Assembly: GCA_027604005.1 (NCBI GenBank)
Contig: JADGJT010000046.1
Span: forward strand, 51,028-90,927
Length of the DNA stretch: 39,900 nucleotides
From: Dinochytrium kinnereticum
Lineage: Eukaryota; Chytridiomycota; Chytridiomycetes; Chytridiales; Chytridiaceae
Direction: 5' to 3'
Under the pieces are notes generated by a model. It worked only from the letters and a program-made list of their open reading frames with translations. It was not told where the DNA came from and did not search any database. The translations under genes and the position numbers were made by a program. The stretch's first letter is position 1. Every line of letters starts with the position of its first letter. Below, in pieces: positions 30,296 through 39,900 of the stretch.

Positions 30296-33200
30296 ATGCA
30301 AGACCAAACAAATGCTCCTGCTGATGCAAGGGAAAGGTAAGAGGGCCCAACACCACCAAGGTGAGGTCTCAATTCCCTCCTCCATTACCAGATCCGAGAG
30401 AGGGAGGGCAGATAGAAAGTCTTTGGGGCGGCGTGTAAGCTTCGCCGCAATGGCTCATGTCAGGTACGGAAAGGCTTCATCCCAAGTTATCAAAACATGC
30501 AAAATAGGTTGTTCGAGAAGGAATCCCTGGATAACGAATATCAATTCTCACCGATTTCCGGAATAAATCTCGGCTCCAACAACTCTGATACGCAGGCTTT
30601 CCAAATTCCGGATCTATCTTCCGTCAGAAGAACCAGGTGAATACACATACATGTTTAAACTCAGACTGACACTCGCAGCGACGTCTTCAATCTCAAACTG
30701 TCATTCGACGAAAGTCAGGATTCTGTGGATCCGGAGGAAGAAAAGGAGAACCAAACGTAGTTTTATTCTTTTAAATCATGTTGGTGTTGACTCTGTCAGT
30801 AGCGACACCAGTTTTGAGGTTGTCCTAAAAGGATCGCCACAGCCGCAAAAAGGCGGGAAGGCAGTTGACCAACAAGATCGCAGGGACAGCGTTGCGAATC
30901 TGTTTCAATTTTCAGGAAATGACAGCTCCCCTCTTCGAAACAGTGTGGTAGGCTCAGAATCTGACACGGAGGAGTTTTCCTTTGAGGTTGGAGGAGAAAC
31001 CACACGATCTCTTTACAAAAAGAGAGACAGCGTGGCAGCTTTCTTTGCAAACAATCTATCTCCAGCTGCTATTCGACATTCTTCGGCTTCAGAGTACACT
31101 CAGATGGATACGGACGAGTCTATGGAGCTGGATGAGAACGACTTTAATGCTCCATCGATTAACTCAGAATTGGATCTTGTTCCGGAGCCTGAGGAGGAGA
31201 TAGGTGCAGCAGCTGAGCAGATTACCGACATGGACATGAGCGCTATGGAGGAAGAAGACCTACCTACTACCAACGAGGAACATTTAAATTCATCTGTTAA
31301 GGATGACGAAGTTATTGAAGAAGGTCATCCGGTTGTTGGAGAACAGATTCAGTTCACTCTTTCTCAGTCAAGCTCAGCAACATTAAGTTTGTAACTTTTG
31401 AAGGACGCCTTCTCTGATAGTTCTGATAGAGTCCAGCCAATCCGACTTTGACATTGTGGAGTTAACACCCAGGAGACGCATTTCAAACGTTTTCACAGAG
31501 TAAGTTAATTTTGTTGATCACTTTTCCGTTTCCTGATGCTGCTCTATCTGCTTTAAAAAGCCATACATCTAGCCTTCCGATTGGTGGACCTGGTAAGCTA
31601 GTTTACCTAATATGCCGCTTTAATTATTCTAGAAATGGATCTTATGCAGGAAGAGTTAGACGCAGTGGAATCGTCTTTCCTAATTGATGAAAAGGCATTT
31701 TTATCTATCTATTGAATTCTTTAACACGTTTATAGACGAAGTCCGAAAGCATTTCTATTAATGAGTTTCTTCAAGCGATTGGAATGCATTTCATCGATAC
31801 TTTAACAACAAGTCTCCGGAGAGAAACTAATGCCTTCACACGAGGAGCAGGTATGATGCTTAAAGTGTAACCCCTAATTGTTTCTCATAAGATCCACCGA
31901 CTCAACTTGACTTCGCCCGCGCATCTTGCCTTCAAACTCCGGAACTTAGATCTCTTGAATTTGTAAGCGATGTTTCATATCTAGCCCTAACATTGAATAG
32001 GGATGCAAGGCCTTAGCTGAGCATATAAAAGAAGGGAGAAACTCTATGAGCCAAATGGAAGACGAGGTTTTGCGCGAAACCCCGGCAATATTTTATGAGT
32101 TTATTGATTCATCAAACGAAAGTCAAGCCAAAATGCTGGTATTGAAAAAACCTTTCTATTTCAGGCTAAATCATTATCAAAGCAACAATTTAAGTCAGCG
32201 AAACTGGCATCTCGTCTTGAGACAAAGAAAATCTGGTACGGTTGGAGGGAGAAGATCATGAAACCGTTCCAGGAGGCGATTAATGAGAATTTACTTGAGT
32301 GCGAAAAGGTAAGCGGTTCTTATTTGGTGGACCTGATTTCTTTTATTTAGGATTTGCAAGACACGAATGCCTTTTTTGAAGAAGCGCAAAGTATTTTTCA
32401 GGCGGGGAATTTGATTCTGCAAAAAGTTAGGAAAACAAAGGAGAGCGTTAGTTCAAGGTATTCCTGAAGGCTACAGCTTGCGATTAATTTGTAGATATCG
32501 AAGCTATGCTAAGGCCGGCGAAACTAATCTAAGAGAAATGAAATTATCCATCGAAAATCAAAGGTATCGCAAGTTGATTCTTGCTTTATCTTCGTCATAG
32601 TCTCTATAGACCGCTTGGCTAACAATTTTATCAATTCCAGGTTAGAGAGTGTCCATAATGCTGACATGAAGAACCAATTGCTGTTGGAACTGCAAAAACT
32701 AAACGAAGAAAATGCCAAACTTCGAATGGACTGCGTAAAAGCGAATGAGGTAACAGTAGGCTTCTGTTACACGTCCTGAACTTTGCAGTTGCTCTCAGCA
32801 AAGAAAACACAACTCACAAAAATGAGAGCCACGCACGATGACGAAGCAACGAAAAGGTCGCGAGGTAATTTTTGTCAGAGGTCGATCTGGCACATCTACT
32901 TACCACTTTTGCGGGACAGAACGGTTTTCGATGATCAATTACACCCACGGATGGAAGCCGATTGCTGCATTGGCGCCTACGTCAAAGCTTAATTTTGCCT
33001 TCAACGCCATGCATTCTATCTCGAAATTCGAAGGTTGGCAAAGCCCATATGGTCTTTGCAAGGAAGGGTCAAATTTAGTGCTTCGGGACCGACGGGTATA
33101 CATTATTAGGGTTTCCACTATGTTCTGAATCCTTTTATTTTCCTAGTCAGCAGCAGATTTGCCAAAAGTATAGTTTATTTTATTGTATAAAACTAACAAA

Positions 33201-33605
33201 GAACAGATCTTAGAAGCAAATGCAGGCCTTGCCTGCCGGGTACATTTATTACTGAAGGATATTGAGGATGCGCGCTTTGACTGCCCCATTGAACTCGAAA
33301 CGGATTCTCCTGGGCTATTTAACATCACCGCATACTTCTTCATGAAAGAGGCAAGGCTAAAGTGCCTTATTACCTTTACGGTGAATGTGTATGAGAACCT
33401 TTATCCATTTGGCAAGATCGATTGGAAGTTTCGAGATTGCTATGGCCACCTCAAGTAAAACATCAGATACATTATGTGCTCTTTTAGTAACAATATTCCT
33501 AGCGCGGAGGAGATATCGGACGCTATCGGCTCGTGTGAGAAGGGATATGGGCATCTTGGTCGCCTATGCCGAACACTGCAAGCGCTGTTCCGCGTTCAGG
33601 TGTGA
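30296..33605 (+). CDS. SPC7: KNL1/Spc7 kinetochore scaffold
   Basis: Outer-kinetochore scaffold that recruits PP1 and the checkpoint proteins. The start is ATG 30296 (MQDQTNAPADARER), spliced (30336/30392) to RKSLGRRVSFAAMAHVR. That carries the RVSF docking motif for PP1 and continues, after the next intron, as LFEKESL, as in fungal Spc7. The long acidic middle contains degenerate MELT-like elements (MDTDESMELDEND, ITDMDMSAMEEED). The Spc7 domain follows: SISINEFLQAIGMHFIDTLT, then FARASCLQTPELRSLEF, a coiled coil (KKIWYGWREKIMKPFQEA onward), and the C-terminal RWD-type region (GWKPIAALAPTSKLNFAF, GYGHLGRLCRTLQALF). More than ten short introns are present. Exon joins in the acidic region (near 31390-31430) are approximate. 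The stop TGA at 33603 is only 19 bp before the next ATG. Confidence 0.9.
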
Positions 33606-33624
33606 CCAAAGCAATTTTCGGGCG

Positions 33625-34721
33625 ATGGAGGCATCGGTTTTTAAGTATCGACCGCCAGATGACCTCCAGCGGTGCATCGCCGACTGGCTTGTTCATATAA
33701 TAAATACAACAGAGTTATGGCAGTTTCTTGAGGTTGATACGATGTTTCTCTTGTTTTTGGCTGCTTTCTGCTGTGGGTGGTGGTAGCTAATCTGTGGTTA
33801 GATTGAGTGCAAGTTTGGATGGTTGATTGACAAGCATTCTGGACAGCGCTTCAGCCTTCCCGTCAAAACTGAAGTAGGTGAGGCATCTCATCCGGTAGCT
33901 GAAAGTAAAACATCAAACCGCTAGTCCTGCATGAGTCCACCACACAGCATTTGCGGTTCGAGTCGGACATGACTATGGTGTGTCCTTTTTCCCCGCCCAT
34001 GCCATTAAACTCTTATCACTAGGACCAGCATGCTGGAATCAACCGAATTCTAAACAAATTGGTTTCGGATCAGCGGGGCGTATCTTACATGCATTTGTAT
34101 GAGCTGGACTCTTATTATCATGTGGGATCAAAGAAAGTTAGGGTCACTACCAACAAGAAAACTGGGGAGGTGGGGCATTGCTCTGGATGAATTGCGTTAT
34201 TCAATCTCATTGTATCCAGGTTATACCGGGGAAAATCATCGTTAAGCAGCGGATTGCAGATCTCAATATCCTCTGCCCCATGTCGTCTCTGGATTGCCGG
34301 ATATCTGTTAACCTTGAATTGCCAGGTCTGGCATCTCTGTGCATAGAATTGCCATTCTAAAACTGTCACCTCAGCGTCCGCACCTCCTCCAAACCAATCA
34401 AGCGATTTTCAACGGGACAAGGATCGGCTATCCTATGTTCACCAGGCTTTTCGCATCGATCTCACCCAAATTGCAGACGTAAGTTGTATTTGCTTCGATT
34501 GTTGGCCATGCTGATTGCAGCTGTGCTTTGCTGACGCACCGTCACAGAACAAGAACTCCAAGAAGATGCACGAGCTGGAGGTGGAGTTTGTGGATGCAAA
34601 GACGCTCGTCGCAGAGAAGCGCAAGCTGGACAGCAAGCAGCCCAACCAGTTCAACGAGATGGTCGCGGTCTTCGTCAACAACATCCGCGCGCTCTCGCGG
34701 GAGCTCTCCAAAATCCGCTGA
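33625..34721 (+). CDS. CET1: mRNA 5'-triphosphatase, Cet1/Cth1 (triphosphate tunnel metalloenzyme) family
   Basis: Removes the gamma-phosphate of nascent pre-mRNA, the first step of cap formation, by the metal-dependent fungal/protist type of enzyme rather than the animal cysteine phosphatase. Joined exons give MEASVFKYRPPDDLQRCIAD, then IECKFGWLIDKHSGQRFSLP (first glutamate-bearing tunnel strand, E-x-E/C-K-F-G), ESTTQHLRFESDM, NRILNKLVSDQRGVSYMHLY, KKVRVTTNKKTGE, IIVKQRIADLNILCP, SLDCRISVNLELP, DRLSYVHQAFRIDLTQI and MHELEVEFVD (closing Glu-rich strand). The order equals yeast Cet1's catalytic domain. There is no long N-terminal extension for guanylyltransferase binding, so this is close to a minimal enzyme. 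In yeast the first strand reads EVEAKFG; here it reads EIECKFG, keeping both glutamates. Confidence 0.9.
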
Positions 34722-34813
34722 GTGGTTATTGTTCTGTCGCCTTTTGCTCAGTCCCAATGAAAATATAAAAATTTGTGCAGACTCAATAATATTGCGTGGT
34801 CCGCTTGTCCCAA

Positions 34814-35910
34814 ATGAACCGGTATGCACTTGCATCTGTTTACTGCTATCCAGCACTCTGACGCTTGATTCAGCAACTCCTACGACTCGGACATCACCGT
34901 TTGGTCCCCGCAGGTTGGTTGGAGGGTGCCCCTGCTTCTGTGGTTGGTTGGTTGATTGCTCATCACTGCCTTTGCTTTCAGGGGCGACTGCATCAGATTG
35001 AGTATGCCATGGAGGCTGTGAAGCAGGGCTCTGCCGCCGTCGGGCTGAGGTCAAACACTCATGCCGTTTTGGTGGCTCTTAACGTATGTTTTTCTCATTC
35101 TTTGACGCGCGAACATTACTCATTTCTTTTCTTTCGCACACAGCGTTCCTCGGGAGAGCTCGCTGCTCACCAGAAGAAGCTAATCAGAATAGACAACCAC
35201 ATGGGTGTAGCCATTGCTGGTTTGACTTCTGATGCCAGAGTTCTCAGGTATTGTTTGATAACTGTAGCGTCGTCTTATTGTTCGATCAGCACATATATGA
35301 GGACAGAGGCAATGAGGTCGCGAATGATTTTCAACAGGCCCTTGCCCGTCTCCAGAATTGCTTCCAGTATCGCCGACAAGGCGCAGGTGAACACTCAGAG
35401 GTACGGCCGGCGCCCTTACGGCGTTGGCCTGTTGATAATCGGTGCAGATGTGAGTAGCTTTAGCCCATTGCTCTTTTTTTTTGAGTGCTTACACGAGAAA
35501 TGTAGGAGACTGGGCCGCATCTCTTTGAATGCTCCCCGTCTGGTAACTATTTTGACTACGTAGCAGTCGCTATCGGAGCCAGGTCACAGTCGGCAAAGAC
35601 ATACCTTGAAAAGCATTTCGCCTCATTTGCCACAGATTCCTTGGACGCCCTTATTGTTCATGGTCTGAGGAGCTTGAGGGACACTTTGCAACAAGACAAG
35701 GAGCTTAACACCAGCAACTGCTCCATTGGCGTCGTTGGAAAGGATGAGAACTTCCATATTATTGAAGGCCCCACCATGCAGCGGTACAAATCTCGCGCCA
35801 AACAATTCTAATGTTTTTCTTCCAGCTACCTTGACATGCTCCAGGCCGAAGCAGCTGTTCCCGCTGCCGTTGCAGACGAAGAGCCAGCGCCAATGGAGAC
35901 CGAGGCCTAA
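34814..35910 (+). CDS. PSMA1: 20S proteasome alpha subunit PSMA1 (alpha-6)
   Basis: Structural alpha-ring subunit of the 20S proteasome. The 8-base first exon (ATGAACCG) joins to [13 protein letters not shown], then [20 protein letters not shown] (the alpha-type signature), [74 protein letters not shown] and IVGKDENF-like [15 protein letters not shown]. The tail is Ala/Glu-rich ([10 protein letters not shown]), like the human C-terminus. Introns interrupt after SPQ, LVALN, ARVLS, IIGAD and TMQ; the positions around [13 protein letters not shown] depend on a short GTATTG intron. An AATAAA lies 16 bp past the stop. Confidence 0.95.
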
Positions 35911-35926
35911 GCTCAATGCACAAACC

Positions 35927-35932
35927 AATAAA
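35927..35932 (+). terminator. AATAAA polyadenylation-type signal for PSMA1
   Basis: AATAAA sits 16 bp after the PSMA1 stop and 24 bp before the NAD synthetase ATG. Cleavage 10-30 bp downstream would fall at or inside the next gene's start, so the two transcription units probably overlap. Confidence 0.5.
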
Positions 35933-35956
35933 AGAATTTCACAAATTCAGTCCAGA

Positions 35957-38878
35957 ATGGAGTTACTGACAGTGTCTACGTGCTCATTGGTGGGTTACTT
36001 CGAGGCAGGCCTCACATTGACCGCCTGCGTACGTTCAGAATCAATGGGCGCTGGACTTCACCGGCAACAGAAAGCGGACGCTGGAGTCCATCAAGATCGC
36101 GAAGCAGAGCGGTGCGATCTACCGCCTTGGCCCAGAACTTGAGATAACAGGTTATGGCTGCAATGATCATTTTCTTGAAAGTACGTCCTTCACCAAAGCT
36201 CTCTTTAAAGCATTAGGCGACACATACATGCATAGCTGGGAGGTACTTCTGGATCTGCTAAATGCTGAGGAAACATCGGGGATTGTTTGCGATGTTGGAA
36301 TGTAGTTTTGTGTTTGTTCCTGACGATCATTTAATCTATCATTATCCCAGGCCCGTAATGCATTATGGTGTGAAGTATAACTGCAGAGTAATCTTCTACA
36401 ACAAGCGGATCCTTCTTATTCGTCCGAAAATGTTTCTGGCTAATGACGGCAACTACCGAGAGTTGCGATGGTTTTCACCCTGGATGAAAACCAAGCGCGT
36501 TGAGGATTTTGTTTTACCGACAGCTATTCAATCGGTTTGCGGTCAGGTAAGAGCAGCTTGTTGATTTATACAATGTTGATCCATTGACTACAGGTCACCG
36601 TTCCATTTGGCGACGGAGTCATTTCGTTTCATGAGTACATTTATATCATATCCATACGTCCTCTAACGATAACAGCGCTTCCTTTGGTACAGAAGTTTGC
36701 GAAGAACTTTTCACTCCGGAAAGGTGAAAATGTATGTTTTATTGGAGAATACTGATTTTTAAAGCCCACACATCCAAATGGCTCTAAATGGAGTGGAGAT
36801 ATTCACAAATGGTAGCGGAAGTCACCACGAATTCGGGAAGTTGAAGACAAGAGTCGATTTACTGCTCAGCGCCACCGCCAAGGTTGACATTAACATCATA
36901 TATATATGATTAATAATCCCGTTAAAATCCCCCAGTCAGGAGGAATCTACCTTTATGCCAACCAACAGGGCTGCGATGGCGAAAGAACATACTATGATGG
37001 GTGTGCATTGATTGCAGTGAACGGAGAGATCGTCGCTCATGGATCTCAGTTCAGTCTCGCGGATGTGGTATGACCACTCTCCCATCAGATTTTAGTCTAA
37101 CCTATCTAGGAAGTAGTCACAGCTACGGTCGATCTGGCAAAAGTCCGATCCTTCCGCAGTGCTGTTAGCAGAAGCTTCCAGGCAGTCTCCTCAGAACCTT
37201 TCCCAAGGATTTCTGTGAATGAGAGTATATGTCGACCTTTGTTTGCTCGCGGTCACAGTAATCTTTCAGAGACTCTCAAGAAAACAATCAAGTTCAATAC
37301 TTTGCAAGATGAGATTCGGTATGCTTCATGCAATTAAAAAAGCAAACAAACTAACAGTGGAGACTGGGCCCGGCTTGCTGGCTTTGGGACTACCTCAGAA
37401 GGTCTAAAAGCGGGGGTTTCTTCCTTCCGCTGAGTGGAGGAATCGACAGTTGCTCGACCGCCCTGATAGTTTTTTCAATGTGTCAGTTGGTTTCCGAGGC
37501 TATTGCAGGCGGTGGTATGTTTGTGCTCTAGAAGTTAAAGGCTCTTATTGGCTTGCAGATGAGCAGGTTTTGGCTGATGTTCGAATGATAACTGGAGATC
37601 CAAGTTTTATACCGAAGGATGCAAGGGATTTAAGTGGGTAAGTTTGAATTTTTTTATCTAGCGTGATAGTAGCAGTATTTTGACTTCTAATTGGTGAAAA
37701 TTTTGGAAGGCGCATTTTCTATACTGGATACATGGGTTCAAAAAACTCCTCTACGGAAACCAGAGATAGGGCAAAACGGCTTGCGCAGGCGGTCAGCAGG
37801 TGACATTCCTCTCCGTTTCTCGGTTATCTCATATCTCAAAGCTACCATGTTGATTTCGACATCGACACTGTGACTTCCTCAGTCCTGTCTATTTTCGAAG
37901 TGGCGACTGGCAAAAAGCCTATCTTCAAAATATTTGGCGGGAGTGATGCTGAGAATCTCGCTCTTCAAAACATTCAGGTAGATGTAAACTTTTTAAAATC
38001 TAACATTGCAGGCAAGGACTCGAATGGTTCTTTCCTACCTGTTTGCTCAGCTTCTCCCTTGGGCTTTAGACAGACCTAAGTCGCTATTAGTTCTAGGGTC
38101 GGCAAATGTTGATGAAACTCTTCGGGGATATTTCACGAAGTATGACTGCTCAAGTGCGGATATCAATCCAATCGGAGGGATAAGCAAGGAAGATCTTCGC
38201 CAGTTTATCGGTGCGGCTGAAACTCACTTCTCTTTGCCCATTCTGTCCGAGTAAGTTCAAACTTATTCACCCAAATTTTTTCTCTACTTACGCAATATGT
38301 CCCTAAGATTTTTACACGCTACACCAACTGCCGAGTTAGAGCCTTTGACAGAATCTTACACTCAATCTGATGAGGTAAAATGCTCTTCTTAGCCACTATC
38401 TATGCCTCGACCGCAGTGAGACATAGCTAATTGTTCTTTGCGGAAAAAAAAGGCGGATATGGGGATGACGTATCAAGAGCTTTCTATTTTTGGCACCCTT
38501 CGCAAAGTGACGAAGTGTGGGCCGTACCAAATGTTCGTCAACTTGCTTGGCACATGGAACAATCTGCTTTCACCGCGAGAGGTAACATCATCCTTACACT
38601 TATCAAAGCTAACTTATAACACAGGTTGCTGCTAAGGTAATGAACACATGCAGCTTAAATAGATCCGTGGCTAATAGCAGTTTGTACAGGTCAAAAGATT
38701 TTTCTTCTTTTATTCCATAAACCGACATAAGACGACTATACTACCTCCATCTTACCATATGTCTCCCTACTCACCTGATGATAACCGCTTCGATCTGAGG
38801 CCTATTTTATATAATTCAGGATGGACTTGGCAGTTTAGTCGGATCGACGCCACTGTTTTTGAGATTGAGAACCAATAA
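35957..38878 (+). CDS. QNS1: Glutamine-dependent NAD+ synthetase
   Basis: Makes NAD+ from deamido-NAD+, ATP and glutamine. The start [11 protein letters not shown] splices to [13 protein letters not shown]. The N-terminal nitrilase-type glutaminase domain shows its catalytic triad: Glu in [13 protein letters not shown], Lys in LLIRPKM and Cys in [10 protein letters not shown]. The C-terminal synthetase domain shows [14 protein letters not shown], the ATP P-loop [29 protein letters not shown] and [16 protein letters not shown]. The end is ATVFEIENQ with TAA at 38876. About fourteen short introns were joined in frame, several only with less common acceptors such as GGAG. All key residues survive, so this is an intact eukaryotic two-domain enzyme. 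It starts 46 bp after the PSMA1 stop. Confidence 0.94.
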
Positions 38879-39370
38879 GAAAATAAATAGCACCGTAATT
38901 CAGTGTGTTTTGGGTGAGACTCATCATATCTTGAGAGAAGGATGCGTCGATGCAGACGACTTCTGTTCCAAACGAATTTCTGCCCTACCAAAATGAGACA
39001 AAAATTGTTGGAAATCCATATCTGTGGTGCAACATCAACGTAGTGCCGAAATCGGGGTTGAGGCATTTTTTGGGCTTTGAAGGCTGCGAATATGCCTCGG
39101 TTTCTTGAGTTTGTGTTTTCGAGAGTGATGGATGACATTATTTATTGCCTGAATTTTCACGTAGCTTCGACGCCTGCTTAACTTTTCATTTGCTTTGACC
39201 TTACAGGATAATACTTTTACTATCATACCCTCATAACACCGCGTCTGAATGGATACAAACTTTGGCGGCGGCTGTCAACGGAGAAAATGTTGGATGATAA
39301 GGGTCCGTAGGGGTCGGTTGGGGGGTACAAAGGATGTTTATTGGCAATAAAGTGTAGGAATTATAAAGAA
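38879..39370. other. Intergenic region, nothing recognised
   Basis: No coding frame with recognisable content is seen on either strand after the NAD synthetase stop; short open frames here are basic or low in conserved features. A G-rich stretch (39301-39327) is the only compositional feature. Confidence 0.5.
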
Positions 39371-39751
39371 CTACAGAGTAGGGCAAGAAAAGATGTTTAT
39401 TATGACTATGCTGTTCACGGCATAAGGAGGAGCATAAAAGATACTCTGCATGTAACACAACGCGTGAAGAAGAAGAGGAGAAGTGACAAGTATCTTACAG
39501 ATCGCGTTTCTGTTTGTCTGACCCGTTCTCTCAAAGGAATCGGTAAGTCGCTTCCACATCGCTTTTGCAGTAGGCTGGTCTCTGATGATCTGCCTCACAT
39601 ACTTAGCGACTTGTCGGAGGATCTTAAATCTCGCAGCTACATCCTTTTCCCACTCGATGCTCCTTAGCTTCTGTTCTTCTTTGGTTGGAGGGCGGATTGC
39701 CGTAGGAGGATCAACGGCATATGGTGTTCTCCCCGTTGGGGAATTCCGGGC
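39371..39751 (-). mobile_element. Possible Ty1/copia gag (UBN2-like) fragment
   Basis: The minus strand is open from 39751 to a stop at 39371. It encodes PPTKEEQKLRSIEWEKDVAA, RFKILRQVAKYVRQIIRDQ and PTAKAMWKRLTDSFERTGQT. The pattern W-x-x-D…A…I…, then TAK-x-M/W-W-x-x-L…FE…R, resembles the gag polypeptide (UBN2 family) of copia-type LTR retrotransposons. No protease, integrase or LTR is visible, and the window ends 149 bp beyond. An alternative is the last exons of a host gene: a GTAAGA donor occurs at NRNAI and a CTCTGTAG acceptor at 39371, joining to FFIIPTLYCQ and a stop. I cannot decide between them. Confidence 0.35.
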
Positions 39752-39900
39752 TCAACAGGGTCAATGATCTCGCGAGTCAAGCAGCAATAAAGGCACATAC
39801 TCAATAACTACTACATTACTTCACTCATTTATTTCTCTTCTGCTAGGCACTGCACTTATAACAAAGCACTTAATGAACATCCTAACTTTGCTGCAAATCT

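Noticed and set aside
33945..33970. GGTTCGAGTCG, resembling a tRNA T-loop box B
   Set aside because: It lies inside a Cet1 exon in frame, with no matching A box or cloverleaf. Similar GGTTCGA strings at about 5705 and 8385 also lie in coding exons.
5311..39751. Novel defence, toxin or CRISPR-like system
   Set aside because: No repeat-spacer array, nuclease, reverse transcriptase or toxin-like gene was seen; every long gene but one belongs to a recognisable eukaryotic housekeeping family.

Overview
The window is a compact, intron-rich nuclear segment from a fungus, most likely an early-diverging (non-Dikarya) one. Fungal markers are a division-III/class IV-type chitin synthase, a Cet1-type RNA triphosphatase, an Spc7-type KNL1 kinetochore scaffold and a probable RAM-pathway Sog2-like LRR protein. 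Beside them lies a gelsolin-repeat protein of the Flightless-I type, a family better known from animals and amoebae. DHFR is a stand-alone enzyme, not fused to thymidylate synthase. I did not identify the species. About 20 protein genes occupy 39.9 kb. Introns are mostly 36-120 nt, with GT-AG ends. All exon joins were read by eye from reading frame, splice consensus and recalled family sequence, so single junctions may be off by a few bases.

Layout. 1-5 kb: a 5'-truncated Flightless-I homologue (+), then on the minus strand a twin-CX9C protein and a GATA zinc-finger protein whose finger is split over three exons. 5-11.5 kb, all minus: pyrimidine 5'-nucleotidase (cN-III), an unrecognised Cys-rich single-pass membrane protein, WDR70, and the SAGA subunit Ada1/TADA1. 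11.6-16.3 kb (+): DNAJC8 and chitin synthase. 16.5-22.5 kb: RPB6 (-), WDR83/MORG1 (+), a serine palmitoyltransferase small subunit (-), Elongator subunit ELP5 (-), and NOP58 (+). 22.6-29.4 kb, minus: an LRR/Sog2-like protein, a Pumilio protein and TMEM258/Ost5. 29.4-38.9 kb, plus: DHFR, a 61-bp tandem duplication, KNL1/Spc7, Cet1-type RNA triphosphatase, proteasome alpha subunit PSMA1, and glutamine-dependent NAD+ synthetase. 39.4-39.75 kb (-): a possible copia-type gag-like fragment. No tRNA, rRNA or CRISPR was found.

The genes are housekeeping functions (transcription, splicing, ribosome biogenesis, proteasome, lipid and cofactor synthesis, kinetochore, wall synthesis) with no sign of a dedicated pathway cluster. 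The main points of interest are extreme compaction (19-, 46- and 52-bp gaps between coding regions), very short or stop-free introns, a cluster of hairpins between two convergent genes, an unrecognised membrane protein, and phylogenetically informative families (Flightless-I, Cet1, Sog2-like). I see no convincing new defence or mobile system.
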